Notes: generated by a model not told the origin, from the sequence alone. Counted from the first letter of the stretch, positions 27,282 through 37,057 are shown. The stretch is DNA of 64,000 bases from Verrucosispora sioxanthis (GCF_010560025.1 NZ_SAIY01000005.1:124001-188000), one strand, 5' to 3'. Numbers and translations: made by a program.

Positions 27282-27433
27282 CGACTGTGCCGACCGCCCC
27301 GCATCCGTACCTGGCCGCGGGGCTCCAGAGGGCGGAGAGGGGCAGCACAGGCAGGCGCCCGGCCGTGACCCCACGTAATGCGCGACTCGCGGCTATGACG
27401 TGTTCAGTCCGGATCCGCCATCTCGCGACGGGG

Positions 27434-27898
27434 TTACCGTTCAACGTGGACGGCGAGGTTTGCCAGCGAGGACGCGAGCCCGGCCGCGTGATCCTCTGCG
27501 GAGACGCCAGAGGGCACGTCATCGGCTCGGATGTCCACCCGCGTCCCATCGCCGGTTGCCTCGACCTCCCAGGTCATCGTCTCGGGATCGTCGGCGACGA
27601 AGTTGACGGCGTGCACCACCCGGACACCGGGGACGATGTCAACGAAGCGCGCCTCGACGATGTCGGAGTCCGCGGTGGCCTTGCCCGACGCGGTCGAGGC
27701 GTCCGCGTAGGTAAGCACCATCCGGTACGACCCACCCGGCCGGGCATCGAACCGTTCGAACCTGCCGCTCATCCCCGCGGGCGGAAGCCACGCGACGAGG
27801 GCGTCTGGATCGACGAGCGCAGCGTAGACACGATCGGGAGGGGCCGCGATCACCCGCGAGGCTCTGTCCGTGCGTGGCATAGCCCCATCATGGCTCAT
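27434..27898 (-). CDS. SRPBCC / AHSA1-type protein
   Basis: 154 residues of the START-like SRPBCC fold, activator-of-Hsp90 (AHSA1) branch. RVIAAPPDRVYAALVDPDAL, then VAWLPPAGMSGRFERFDARP and GGSYRMVL are typical, and the C-terminal AGLASSLANLAVHVE helix closes the fold. Such proteins bind small hydrophobic ligands; the substrate is unknown. ATG 27898 is taken as start, and ATG 27880 is an alternative. Confidence 0.75.
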   Translation of the reverse strand: MSHDGAMPRTDRASRVIAAPPDRVYAALVDPDALVAWLPPAGMSGRFERFDARPGGSYRMVLTYADASTASGKATADSDIVEARFVDIVPGVRVVHAVNFVADDPETMTWEVEATGDGTRVDIRADDVPSGVSAEDHAAGLASSLANLAVHVER

Positions 27899-28030
27899 CG
27901 TCCAGGCCCCACCTCGGCAGGACCGCACGCGGGCACCGGCCGGCTTCAATGCCGCCCTCGGTGACAAGCGGTTCGCGGCAGATCGGGACACCTGGCCGGC
28001 CGCTGGTAGCTGTAGGCGGCAGTGGCCTGC

Positions 28031-28366
28031 TCAGCGGGGCTGGGCGTCGTCTTGCAAGCCGGCCGCTCGGCGCCAGCGGGTGACTTCGGCCTCGTACGAA
28101 CCGGTAGCGGTCGCGGCCACGACTGCCGCCGGATCCGCCCCGCCGACCAGTAGGGCCAGGGGCCAGGCCGGCACTCCCTGCGCGCCGTCATAAGCGGCCC
28201 AGGTCCACGGGCCATCGAAGCGCCATGCACGACCAGTGGCATCGGCAACATCATCGCCGACCTCCAGGAACGCATACGGTCTAAAGACCAGTTCGAGCGT
28301 GAACGGAACACCGCCATCGGGCTCGATGCTCGTGCCCTGGAACTCCGCTGCCGCATCCGGAGCCTC
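28031..28366 (-). pseudogene. Fragment of an integrative-element hypothetical protein
   Basis: An open minus frame without a start codon reads FTLELVFRPYAFLEVGDDVA, then ATGRAWRFDGPWTWAAYDG and SYEAEVTRWRRAAGLQDDAQ before a stop. Similar small proteins occur in actinomycete integrative and conjugative elements. The opposite strand is also open here, so coding strand is not certain. It is probably the remains of an element that also carried the next gene. Confidence 0.4.
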
Positions 28367-28396
28367 ACCGGCGCAAAATCCTCATCGGTCGTCGCC

Positions 28397-29376
28397 GTGA
28401 TCATCGTCGCCTGCCTCGGCCTGCCCGTACTCCTGCTCTCTGCCGTCACCGGTGGCGGCCCCGGCGGATGCGGTGTCGTGCCCGCCCTACGGCTCACCGG
28501 TCCCCCATCCGGCGCGTGGGACACCGAGCAGCTGGACATCGCCGCGACCATCATCGACGTCGGCGTCGCCAAAGGCGTACCCCGGTGGGGCTGGGTCATC
28601 GCCGTCGCCACCGCCATTCAGGAATCCGGCCTACGGAACCTGGCGCACCTCGGCGACCGCAACGACCACGACTCCATCGGCGTGTTCCAACAACGCCCTA
28701 GCCAAGGCTGGGGCACCACCACACACCTGTCGAACCCCGCCTACCAAGCCGCACAGTTCTACGACAAGCTCCTCACCGTCCCCGGGTGGGAGTCCATGCC
28801 GCTCAGCCGCGCCGCCCAGACGATCCAGGTCTCCGCCTTCCCGCACGCCTACGCCACATGGACCGACGAAGCGCTGCACCTGGTGGAGCACCTGACCGGC
28901 ACCCTCACCACCTGCGCCACCGACGCACTCGGTCCCCTACCCGACCAGTTCACGCTACCCACGCACACCCCACCCGCCGTCACGACCGCCATCGGCTGGG
29001 CCATGCACCAGATCGGCACCCCGTACCACTTCGGCGGCGCCTGCACCGACCCGCACTCCGGCGACCCCGCCCAGCAGTGCGACTGCTCATCGCTGACGCA
29101 GGCCGCCTACCGGGCAGCCGGCATCACCATCCCCCGCATCACCACCGACCAAGCCCACACCGGCCACCAGGTCACCGACCCCGCACTCCTGCTGCCCAGC
29201 GACCTCATCCTCATCCCCGGCAGCCACGGCAGCATGACCAACCCACGCCACGTCGGCATGTACCTCGGCGACGGACTCATCATCCACGCCCCCGCACCGG
29301 CACCACCGTCACGATCATCCGCATCGACGGCTGGGCCAACCAGATCGCCACCATCCGACGAATCATCACCCGGTGA
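28397..29376 (+). pseudogene. NlpC/P60-type cell-wall hydrolase of a conjugative element, frameshifted
   Basis: From GTG 28397 there is a signal-anchor helix, then a goose-type lysozyme-like region (IAVATAIQESGLRNLAHLGD and DSIGVFQQRPSQGWG), then an NlpC/P60 peptidase domain with CDCSSLTQAAYRAAG and NPRHVGMYLGDGLIIHA (Cys and His). Near 29,290 the frame is lost. The family end TVTIIRIDGWANQIATIRR continues one frame over to the stop at 29,376. One base change at GCACCGGCACC would restore it. In conjugative elements such proteins open the wall for DNA transfer. Confidence 0.72.
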
Positions 29377-29668
29377 CCAGGAGAACCCGTATCCTGACCC
29401 GCCCCGGATCTTGTAGAGACTTTGTCCACATCTCAGGGGAAGACCAGTAGGCGGTGATTCGGCTGGTCATGCGCCAGGCCAGTCCGAAATGACGGGCGTG
29501 GAAAGTGACCTCGTCGCCGAGGGCGAGTTGACGTCGTCCGCTGCTGGTCGTGGCCGTCTCACGGCTGGCAGGCAGGGACGCGGTGTGGACATCCAGGTCG
29601 AGGGTCAGGTCGAACACCACACTCGGCGTGGCGTTGATGACGGACACGACCTCGATGAGCGCCGGCAC
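29366..29668 (-). pseudogene. Truncated SRPBCC (cyclase-like) gene
   Basis: The frame starts MPALIEVVSVINATPSVVFD, then LDLDVHTASL and LALGDEVTFHARHFGLAW, the N-terminal half of a START-like SRPBCC protein. After about 70 residues it runs into unrelated sequence (YWSSPEMWTKSLQDPGR). The second copy at 45.1-45.5 kb continues further. It is not expected to work. Confidence 0.7.
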
Positions 29669-29745
29669 GTGACGAGCCTAACCCTGGGCGATCCCGCAGG
29701 CCGCCCGGCCATGACTGCGTCCGAACGCCACAGCGGTCGGGCACC
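29448..29745. repeat. Duplicated segment A (SRPBCC gene 5' half plus upstream), copy of 45,281-45,578
   Basis: About 300 bp that aligns to the segment at 45,281-45,578 with roughly 85% identity by eye. It covers the first 70 codons of a minus-strand gene and about 75 bp upstream of its start. Loss of similarity at 29,448 is abrupt and coincides with the end of the conjugative-element debris. Confidence 0.8.
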
Positions 29746-29749
29746 AAAC

Positions 29750-29885
29750 TGGTCTCCGCGGCGAGCGCTTTGCGCAAGGCCGTAGCCTCGGTAGATGGGC
29801 TCGCAGCGGGCGAGCCGAAGCGCAACGATGTGCCGTCGTAGTCGCGGTACATGCGGAACGGCACCCAGTCATGAACGGCGGTCAC
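29750..29885 (-). pseudogene. N-terminal fragment of an unknown gene
   Basis: A minus frame begins MTAVHDWVPFRMYRDYDGTS and LRFGSPAASPSTEATALRK, then passes into the reverse side of duplicated segment A without a family match. Only about 45 codons look genuine, so it is an orphan 5' end. Confidence 0.35.
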
Positions 29886-29937
29886 CCGTCAAAAAGATTT
29901 TCGCGTATGTCGCGAGCGGAGCGCGGGTCCAGAGTGG

Positions 29938-31002
29938 TCACCGGACGGTCGTGAACTTGGCCAGTGCCTCAGGGTCGTTCAGCCCTGGAAGGCCGATCTT
30001 GGGTGATTCAGCAATCGATGCGGCGAGCCGCCGCCGCAGGGTCCGCGTGGAGTGGGCGGCGCGGCCGAGCCGCCCGCCGGCGTAGCGCACGCCACCACAG
30101 AACACGCCCTGGGCGACCGCGAGCCAGCTGCACACGCCGCGCTCGATCAACCAGAGGGGCGCCAGCACCGCGGTTGCCGGCGGGAAGACCGCCGGACCGC
30201 CGGCCTTGCGCCGGCCGGTCTCGGCCACTCCGATGACCGCCGCCGCAGCCGCGGCCAGCAGCCCCGGACGCCGGGCGGCGACCGCCGCCGCCACCCCGGG
30301 TATTACGAGCAGCGCGGCCACCAGCCGCACCGGCTGGGCGAGTTCGTCGTACGCCTGGCGAACGCGCTGGGCGGCGAAGTGTCGCGTGGTGGGAGGCAGG
30401 CGCCGGACGTACAGCCCGGCGGGGGCCACCACGCTGCCGCCGAAGGCTCGCACGGTCCGGATCAGCTCGAGGTTCTCGAAAAGGACTTCGGGGTCGTAGC
30501 CACCGGCGGCGAGGAAGACGCTGCGCCGCACCGCGAGGGTTCCGGGAAAGTCCGCGCCGATCGCCCGGTTGAGCAGGATCCGCCCGGTGTCCCAGTAGGC
30601 GTGCCAGGTAAGCGGGTCGAAGTGGTTCTGGGGTTGCACCAGGTCCGCCCGTCGCAGGAGACGCCGGACCTCGCGCAGTCCGTCCTCGTCGTAGCGGACG
30701 TCGTCGTCGGCGATCACCACGTCCTCGTGCGTGGCCGCCGGCACACCGGTCAGCACGCCGAGCACCTTGCCGTTCCGGCCGGACAGGCTCGGGTCGGGCG
30801 GCAGGTGTCGGACCAGCGGATGCCACCGTCGGTGGTGGCGGGCGAAGACCTCGGGCGGCGACCCGTCCACCACGATCACCTCCACCCGGGCGGCGAGCCA
30901 GCGTAGGTAGTCGGTCAACTGCTCCGGGTCGCTGTCGTCCATCCGCCGGATCGGCAGCACGTACGACATCGGTATCGGTCGCAGCCGGGCGGCGCCGGTC
31001 AT
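29938..31002 (-). CDS. Family 2 glycosyltransferase with C-terminal membrane segments
   Basis: 354 residues. The GT-A fold starts at once (MSYVLPIRRM, VEVIVVDGSPPEVF), with DVVIADDDVRYDEDGL holding the Asp metal motif near residue 95. Later come FPGTLAVRRSVFLAAGGYD and ENLELIRTVRAFGG, and then hydrophobic stretches (VRLVAALLVIPGVAAAVAA) that anchor it. A nucleotide-sugar transferase acting on a lipid or surface acceptor is likely. ATG 31002 overlaps the methyltransferase stop (ATGA), so it is the last gene of a minus-strand operon. Confidence 0.8.
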   Translation of the reverse strand: MTGAARLRPIPMSYVLPIRRMDDSDPEQLTDYLRWLAARVEVIVVDGSPPEVFARHHRRWHPLVRHLPPDPSLSGRNGKVLGVLTGVPAATHEDVVIADDDVRYDEDGLREVRRLLRRADLVQPQNHFDPLTWHAYWDTGRILLNRAIGADFPGTLAVRRSVFLAAGGYDPEVLFENLELIRTVRAFGGSVVAPAGLYVRRLPPTTRHFAAQRVRQAYDELAQPVRLVAALLVIPGVAAAVAARRPGLLAAAAAAVIGVAETGRRKAGGPAVFPPATAVLAPLWLIERGVCSWLAVAQGVFCGGVRYAGGRLGRAAHSTRTLRRRLAASIAESPKIGLPGLNDPEALAKFTTVR

Positions 31003-31751
31003 GCCGAATCCGCCCGGCGGTAGACGCTCACGTGTTCCCGGCTGTCGTCGCCGAACGGCAGGCGCGTCCAACCGGCCCACCGGTGTTCGCGGCGCAGCCC
31101 GGCCAGCTCGGCCATCAGGTCCAGCTCCGCCGGCCAGGCGTACCGGTGGTTCGCCGGCAACAGGTGGACCCCGCCCGCGGTCAGCCGAACCTTGGTGGTG
31201 GTCATCCTCTGCTCGGCGGGGTGCAGGAGCGCCGCCTCCAGCAGAACCTCGTCCTCCGCGACCCGTACCGGACGCAGTGCCGAGCCGTTGCGGAACGCCG
31301 CCGGGTCCGGCACCCAGGCCTCGACCACGAACCGACCTCCGGGACGCAGGTGAGCGGCCGCGTTGCGGAAGCAAGCCACCTGCGCGGCCTGGTCGGGCAG
31401 CGCGAAAACGGTGTTGAAGGCGAGGAGGACCAACGCGAAGTCGCCGGGTACGCGGGTGTGGGTGAAGTCCCCCACCGCCACGTCGATCCGGTCGCCGCCC
31501 GCCTTGCTCCGCAGGCCCGCCACCATGTCGGAGGAACCCTCGATGCCGGCGACCGTCAGGCCGCGTTCGACCAGCGGAAGCGCCAGGCGACCGGTGCCGA
31601 TGCCGAACTCGCAGACCGGCCCGCCCTCGGCCAGCTCGGCCAGGACCTGCACGGCGCTGTCCGGAGTCAGATACGCGTAGGTCTCGTCATACACGTCGGC
31701 CACGTACCGCCCGTAGGCGCTCGCGTCAAACGACAACTCTGCCTCCCGCAC
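30999..31751 (-). CDS. Class I SAM-dependent methyltransferase
   Basis: 250 residues. Motif I is VCEFGIGTGRLALPL near residue 46. It is followed by GIEGSSDMVAGLR, DFALVLLAFNTVFALPD and LRPGGRFVVEAWVP. The N-terminus DASAYGRYVADVYDE is typical of small-molecule methyltransferases. Substrate is unknown. It lies between a haem-oxygenase-fold gene (60 bp upstream) and the glycosyltransferase (overlap), pointing to a common pathway. Confidence 0.82.
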   Translation of the reverse strand: MREAELSFDASAYGRYVADVYDETYAYLTPDSAVQVLAELAEGGPVCEFGIGTGRLALPLVERGLTVAGIEGSSDMVAGLRSKAGGDRIDVAVGDFTHTRVPGDFALVLLAFNTVFALPDQAAQVACFRNAAAHLRPGGRFVVEAWVPDPAAFRNGSALRPVRVAEDEVLLEAALLHPAEQRMTTTKVRLTAGGVHLLPANHRYAWPAELDLMAELAGLRREHRWAGWTRLPFGDDSREHVSVYRRADSA

Positions 31752-31811
31752 GACGATGGTCCTGCCGGTGCCCGTTTCGTCGCGCTCGAAAGGGCCGGCA
31801 CCGCTCGCGGC

Positions 31812-32930
31812 TCAACAGGCCAGGCCGGTCATCAGGCTCGCCGTCTCCGAGCCGGTGGCGCGATGCGGCTCCTCGACGTGGAAAGTGATCGGCGCGCCGG
31901 GACCGCGGGGACGCAGGGACCTGCGGCCGGCCTGCCAGCTGTCCAGAATCCAGGCGGCGAAGAGACGGTCCAGCGCCAGGGCGGCGGAAGCCCCAAAGAG
32001 CACGTCGGCGGCGAGGTGCGGCTCGACCCGGACCAGCCCGCCGCACATGTCGTGCGCGGCGATCTGCTCGTGCACCGCGTCCGCCTCGACGTGCTCGTCG
32101 TAGAAACGGGTGGCCGCCTCGTCGAAACCGAGGCGCCGCAGGCCCCGCCCGTAGCGACGGTTCGGCAGTGACGAGGTCATCTCGTAGGCGGCGAGGTGCC
32201 CGAGCAGCGCCCCGCGCAACCGGCGGTGCAGCCCGAACAGCGACATCAGGTTGTTGCCCGCCAGGGTCACCGCGGGCACCGCGTCCAGATAGGCCCCGTA
32301 CCCGGTGTCCAGGCCGAGCCGCTCCAGGGTGACGCGGAACAGTTCGGCGTGCATGCGGTCGAGCCGGCCACCGCCGTACTCGTCGACCTGGATCTCGACC
32401 AGTGCGGCCTTTGCCGGGCCGCCCAGCCGAGGCAGAGCCCAGCTGTGCGGGTCCGCCTCTCGAAGGTGGTAGATCGAGCGGTGCGTGACGAACTCACGGA
32501 ACTGCTCGCGGGTCGCCCGCCGTTGCAGGTACGCGGAGAGCGCCGGGCCGTCGTCGGCCGCCACCACAGCGGCGAGAGCGGAGGCCGTTGTTCGCCCGTC
32601 GAGGAGCGAGGGCTGCGGGCCGGCGAGCGCGCGCACGGCCGCTTCGAAGACCGCTTCGGCGCGGCTGCGCAGCGCGATCAGCGACGGCTGCCACTCCCAC
32701 CGGTCGTCCACGCCGCGCCAACCGCGGTAGTGCAGCTCGTAGCAGAGGAACAGGGTGAGCTGAAGGTCCTCGTCATCGATCGGGTCCACCCCGTCGAACT
32801 CGGAGGCCAGGTCCGCGGACAGGTCGTGCGGGGCGGACATGAGCGCGTCGTGCAGCGCCGCGGAGACCGGCCCGCGTGGCTGCGGCAGCGGCGCCGGACC
32901 ATAGCGACGGTCATCACCAGACTCAACCAC
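31812..32930 (-). CDS. Haem-oxygenase-fold iron redox enzyme
   Basis: 372 residues of the iron-containing redox enzyme family (haem-oxygenase-2-like / TENA-type helical bundle). Likely metal ligands are in LCYELHYRGW (Glu, His), VEIQVDEYGGG (Glu) and FYDEHVEADAVHEQIAAHDM (Glu, His, Asp). Family members use a di-iron site for C-C or C-N oxidation. The neighbours, a CDGSH Fe-S protein upstream and a methyltransferase and glycosyltransferase downstream, suggest biosynthesis of a modified small molecule or lipid. Confidence 0.8.
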   Translation of the reverse strand: MVESGDDRRYGPAPLPQPRGPVSAALHDALMSAPHDLSADLASEFDGVDPIDDEDLQLTLFLCYELHYRGWRGVDDRWEWQPSLIALRSRAEAVFEAAVRALAGPQPSLLDGRTTASALAAVVAADDGPALSAYLQRRATREQFREFVTHRSIYHLREADPHSWALPRLGGPAKAALVEIQVDEYGGGRLDRMHAELFRVTLERLGLDTGYGAYLDAVPAVTLAGNNLMSLFGLHRRLRGALLGHLAAYEMTSSLPNRRYGRGLRRLGFDEAATRFYDEHVEADAVHEQIAAHDMCGGLVRVEPHLAADVLFGASAALALDRLFAAWILDSWQAGRRSLRPRGPGAPITFHVEEPHRATGSETASLMTGLAC

Positions 32931-33038
32931 GCTGGCCTCCCCGCACAGCCGCCCCGCCGCCTGTCCCCGCTCCCGATTGCCAGAAACCCGGTGTCCGGCG
33001 TCGATCGGTGCGGGCGCGTCCCGGGCGTCTCGGTGGGT

Positions 33039-33254
33039 TCATCGCGGCTTCTGGGTGTCACGATCGGCGCCGGCACGGAAGTTGATCACCTTGTGGGTGC
33101 CGTCGCAGAAGGGCTTGAGGGTCGACTTTCCGCACCGGCACAGGGCGATCGTCGCCCGGCCCGGTGCGATGGGCGTGCCGTCCGGTGTGCGTAACTCGAA
33201 GTCGCCGCGGACGATCAGCGGCCCATCCTCGTACGGGGTGATTGTCGACGTCAT
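33039..33254 (-). CDS. CDGSH iron-sulfur domain protein
   Basis: 71 residues with one CDGSH 2Fe-2S motif: CRCGKSTLKPFCDGTHK supplies three Cys and one His. The start at ATG 33254 (MTSTITPYEDGPL) is chosen because the family begins there; an in-frame extension upstream has no family similarity. It is probably an electron carrier. It lies 108 bp upstream of the di-iron enzyme on the same strand, a natural redox partner. Confidence 0.88.
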   Translation of the reverse strand: MTSTITPYEDGPLIVRGDFELRTPDGTPIAPGRATIALCRCGKSTLKPFCDGTHKVINFRAGADRDTQKPR

Positions 33255-33887
33255 GCCGCCTGTGATCCCCCGGCTGCGGCGATCCAAACTGCCGTCAGGC
33301 CCGCGCGACACTGCTCCGGGTTCAGCCACCTCGGCCTCGACTGCCCAACGGACGGCCTGTCGTGATCAACGATTCGGCCCAGCCTCCGAGCGCCCTCCGC
33401 GCAGGTCTGTTCCCAGCAGAGGTGTCACCTAACGGCTCGGGTCTGGGCAGTTCAACGGACACGGGGGACAGCGGTGACAGGAGTGACACGGGTCTGCCCG
33501 TTTCGCGGATATCCGAGATCAGGACGCCTACCTCGCCGCCGCCAGCGAACCCACCGCCGGCGTCCTCTACGCCCTCGCCGTCGGCAACGTCATCGATTCG
33601 AAACCTTCTACGGAGCTCTCGGTTTTCGCACCACGTACAAGCAGCGCAAGCCCAACGCGTGTGTGGGGGTGCAGCGGGAAGACCTGCATCTGCAGTTCTT
33701 CGGGATCGCCGGGTTTGACCCGGAGCAGTCCTATGGATCCTGTCTCGTCCTCACCGCGGACATCGAGGGACTGCACTCGGCGTTTGCCGCCGGCATGCGC
33801 GCCGCGTACGGCAAGGTACTGGTGTCCGGAACGCCGCGGATGACCCGGCCTCGGGCGCGGAAAACGCCGGCGGGTTGGGCGGGTTTA

Positions 33888-34781
33888 GAGTTCCTAACGA
33901 AATGATGGTGGGCGTGTCCTCGGGACGTGAGGGTCGTTCTGTCTGAACGTGAGGAGGGGTGAGCAGCCGCCGTGGATCGTCTCGGACGAGTTGTGGGCCG
34001 AGATCGCGCCGCTGCTGCCGCCCCGAGCACCGCGTAGGCACCGGTTCCCGGGCCGAAAGCCTCTCGATGATCGGAAGGTGTTGTGCGGGATCCTGTTCGT
34101 GCTCTACACCGCGATCCCGTGGGAGTACCTGCCCCAGGAGCTTGGGTTCGGGTCGGGCATGACGTGCTGGCGCAGGTTGCGGGACTGGAATGATGCTGGT
34201 GTCTGGCAACGACTGCATGAGGTTCTGCTCGGCAGACTGCGGGCCGCTGGGCAGTTGGACATGTCTCGGGCGGTGATCGACGGCTCTCACGTTCGGGCGC
34301 TCAAGGGCGGCCCAAAACCGGTCCGAGCCCGGTCGACCGCCGCAAGCCAGGCTCGAAACACCACGTCATCACCGACGCGGGCGGCATCCCTCTCGCCGTC
34401 AGCCTGACCGGCGGCAACCGCCACGACGTCACCCAACTGCTGCCCCTGGTCGACAAGGTCCCACGGATCAAGGGCATCCGCGGCAGGCCCCGGCAACGGC
34501 CCGACCGGATCTACGCCGACCGTGGCTACGACTTCGACAAGTACCGCCGCGAGCTCCGCACGCGCGGCATCACACCCGTCATCGCCCGACGCGGCATCGG
34601 CCACGGCTCCGGCCTCGGCACCCGCCGCTTTGTCGTCGAGCAGACCATCGCCCTGCTGCACTGGTTCCGCCGCCTACGTATCCGCTGGGAGATCCGCGAC
34701 GACATCCACGAAGCGTTCCTCACCCTCGCCTGCGCCATCGTGTGCTGGCGCCGGCTGCAGCGCTCAAAGAGTTAGGAGCTC
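33888..34781 (+). mobile_element. IS5-family (IS427-type) insertion sequence
   Basis: 894 bp with terminal inverted repeats GAGTTCCTAAC / GTTAGGAGCTC and flanking TTA duplications (33,885-33,887 and 34,782-34,784), as expected for this group's TNA target. It carries one transposase split over two frames. It sits inside the VOC gene. The clean target duplication shows a relatively recent insertion. Confidence 0.9.
33949..34774 (+). CDS. IS5-type transposase in two frames (programmed frameshift likely)
   Basis: The first frame (33,949-34,407) holds WIVSDELWAEIAPLLPPR, AIPWEYLPQELGFGSGM and the first catalytic Asp in AVIDGSHVRA. The second frame begins around 34,310 and contains KHHVITDAGGIPLAVSLTGG, IYADRGYDFDKYRRE (second Asp) and RRFVVEQTIALLHWFRRL (Glu). 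Members of this group make the full enzyme by ribosomal frameshifting near a slippery run; CCCAAAAC at 34,312-34,319 is a candidate. The element may therefore be active. Confidence 0.85.
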
Positions 34782-35161
34782 TTAGTGTCATTGACCCGGG
34801 CGGCAACTGGATCCGCGTTCTTCGGGACGCCGCCACCGCGCCCGTGCCGGCCACCACGCCTGCCGGGCGGCTGGCCAAGGCCCTGGCGAATGCTGTTGTG
34901 CAGGCCGATTCCAGGGGAAGCGTCGGACAGGCCGTTCGGATCCTCGACAGCGCGTTGGCCCGGCCGCAAGCCGACGACGACCCGGTCGATCAGGTAGAGG
35001 TCCTGGTCTACCGCGCCGAACTCGCGATGGTGCTGCACGATCCAAAGACTGCGGCCGAGATGCTGGCCCGCGCCGGCTCGGTCGCGCTCACGCAAGAAGA
35101 ATCAGAAAGGGCGGCACCCGCGTTCGACAACGCCGCCGACCTCGCAGCAGGACTGCGGTGA

Positions 35162-35345
35162 CTCACCAGACGAACGCCTCCCTCATCTCGGCTACGTCCG
35201 GGCGTTCTCGTAGCTGCCAGGCCAGAGGTCGACGGCTACCGAAGGTTATGGACGTGCCGGGGACCGGCGCACGCCCGGCGGCGACAGAACTATCGGGTAC
35301 CGGACGTGGGTGAACAATCGCGCTCCAGTCCGAGACCAACCAGGT
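35162..35345. other. Intergenic, short shared repeat
   Basis: Contains CCTCATCTCGGCTACGTCCG near 35,181-35,200, also seen at 47,125 and in diverged form at 51,900. No gene is recognised. Confidence 0.4.
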
Positions 35346-37057
35346 ATGACGACACAATTCGAGACACCCGCCACGACTCGCAGGACCGTACGATTTCGCC
35401 TGCACCGCCCGATCAGCACCGCCGCTGCCGGCGTAGCCGTGCTCGGCAGCCTCGCCGTCGGCGTCGCACCTGCCGCCTCCGCCGCCGCACCGCCAGCTAC
35501 CACCCGAGTCAGCGTGGACAGCAAGGGCGGCCAGGCCACCGAGTACCGCAGCGAGCCCTTCGCGGCGAGCGCGGACGGCCGGTATGTCGCCTTCACCTCC
35601 GCCTCGCCGAACCTGACGCCTGACGACACCAACAACACCTGGGACGTGCTGGTCCGCGACCGCCGAATCGGCACCCGAGCCGCGTCAGCCAGTCCACTGA
35701 GGGATCTCCGGGCGACAGCTCCAGCTACGGCCACTCCCTGAGCCCGGACGGCCGATACGTCTCCTTCACCTCTGACGCCACCAATTTGGTGCCTGGCGAC
35801 ACCAACGGGTCCTCCGACGGCTTCGTCCACGACCGCCGCACGGGCAGCACCAGCCGGGTCACACTGACCAATGGCAGCACCCAGACCAATGCCCGCAGTT
35901 ACGCACCCGCCATCAGCACCGACGCTCGATTCGTGGCGTTCGTCTCCGAAGCCACCAACGTGGTGCCGGGTGACACCAACGGAGTAGCCGACATCTTCCT
36001 GCGTGACCGGCGAGCCGGTACCACCGTCCGGGTCAGCGGCACGAACGCCGACGCGCCGTCGGACGCACCGTCGATCAGCGCCAACGGCCGGTACGTGACG
36101 TTCACCTCTGGGGCGCCGTTGGTTCCCGGCGACACCAACGGCGTAGCCGACGTTTTCATCCGTGATATACGTACCGGTAGCCTCCGGCGGGTGAACGTAT
36201 CCACTACGGGCACACAGGCGAACGCGGTAACCGTCTCCCCGATGATGAGCGCGGACGGCCGGATCGTGGCGTTCACGTCCGACGCCACCAACCTGGTGCC
36301 CGGCGACACCAACGGAGTAGCCGACGTGTTCCTACGAGACCTGCGCGCCGGAACGACCGTCCGGGCCAGCCTGGCGGCCAACTGCGGACAGGGCAACGGC
36401 GGCAGCAGTTACGGCCCGATGATGAGCGCGGACGGCCGGATCGTGGCGTTCACGTCCGACGCCACCAACCTGGTGCCCGGCGACACCAACGGAGTAGCCG
36501 ACGTGTTCCTACGAGACCTGCGCGCCGGAACGACCGTCCGGGCCAGCCTGGCGGCCAACTGCGGACAGGGCAACGGCGGCAGCAGTTACGGCCCGATGAT
36601 GAGCGCGGACGGCCGGATCGTGGCGTTCACGTCCGACGCCACCAACCTGGTGCCCGGCGACACCAACGGAGTAGCCGACGTGTTCCTACGAGACCTGCGC
36701 GCCGGAACGACCGTCCGGGCCAGCCTGGCGGCCAACTGCGGACAGGGCAACGGCGGCAGCAGTTACGGCCCGATGATGAGCGCGGACGGCCGGATCGTGG
36801 CGTTCACGTCCGACGCCACCAACCTGGTGCCCGGCGACACCAACGGAGTAGCCGACGTGTTCCTACGAGACCTGCGCGCCGGAACGACCGTCCGGGCCAG
36901 CCTGGCGGCCGACGGCGGACAGGGCAACGGCGGCAGCTACAACGGGGTGGTCAGCTGGGACGGCCGACACGTCGCCTTCGCCTCGATGGCCACGAACCTG
37001 GTACCGGGCGACACCAACGGCGTGTCTGACGCGTTCCTGGGCGGTATGCCGCGCTGA
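35346..37057 (+). pseudogene. Secreted beta-propeller (PD40/TolB-like) protein with one frameshift
   Basis: From ATG 35346 (GTG 35310 also possible) a signal peptide (STAAAGVAVLGSLAVGVA ... ASAAAP) is followed by about ten blades with ADGRYVAFTS, NLVPGDTNG and DVFLRDLRAGTTVR. The frame is lost near 35,670-35,680. Restoring one base (GGCACC.CGAGCCGC read as GGC ACC ACG AGC CGC) continues into the second reading frame, which runs to 37,057. Four internal blades are identical at DNA level. The protein is probably exported; function unknown. With a sequence error instead of a real mutation it would be an intact gene of about 570 residues. Confidence 0.75.
36241..36925 (+). repeat. Four 177-bp tandem repeats, one blade each
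   Basis: Units begin at 36,241, 36,418, 36,595 and 36,772, exactly 177 bp (59 codons) apart. The first three appear identical base for base, and the fourth diverges only in its last part. They encode one propeller blade each. Identity at synonymous sites indicates recent expansion or gene conversion. Confidence 0.95.

Larger units (their letters stand above)
33594..35161 (+). pseudogene. VOC / bleomycin-resistance-like gene split by an IS element
   Basis: Left part (about 33,594-33,887): FYGALGFRTTYKQRKPN, EDLHLQFFGIAGFDPEQSYG, GMRAAYGKVLVSGTPRMTRP, a glyoxalase/bleomycin-resistance fold missing its first strand. Right part (34,785-35,161): SVIDPGGNWIRVLRDAA followed by a helical TPR-like tail (AVRILDSALARPQADDDPVD ... 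TAAEMLARAGSVAL). Removing the 894-bp IS and one TTA copy joins the halves, but a base is also missing in the AAAA run near 33,861-33,864: with AAAAA the frame reads RKNAGGLGGFSVIDPGG. So the gene carries an insertion and a frameshift. Confidence 0.8.

Noticed and set aside
28255-28396. Plus-strand frame DLQERIRSKDQFERERNTA as extra N-terminus of the NlpC/P60 protein
   Set aside because: No start codon or clear family match, and the opposite strand reads a more plausible protein fragment in the same bases.
33594-35161. The split VOC gene as the thiocoraline-binding resistance protein TioX
   Set aside because: It is 15 kb outside the cluster edge, disrupted, and carries a TPR-like tail; TioX should be a short intact gene within the cluster.
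36241-36925. CRISPR array
   Set aside because: Units are 177 bp, contiguous, in frame and coding; there are no spacers.
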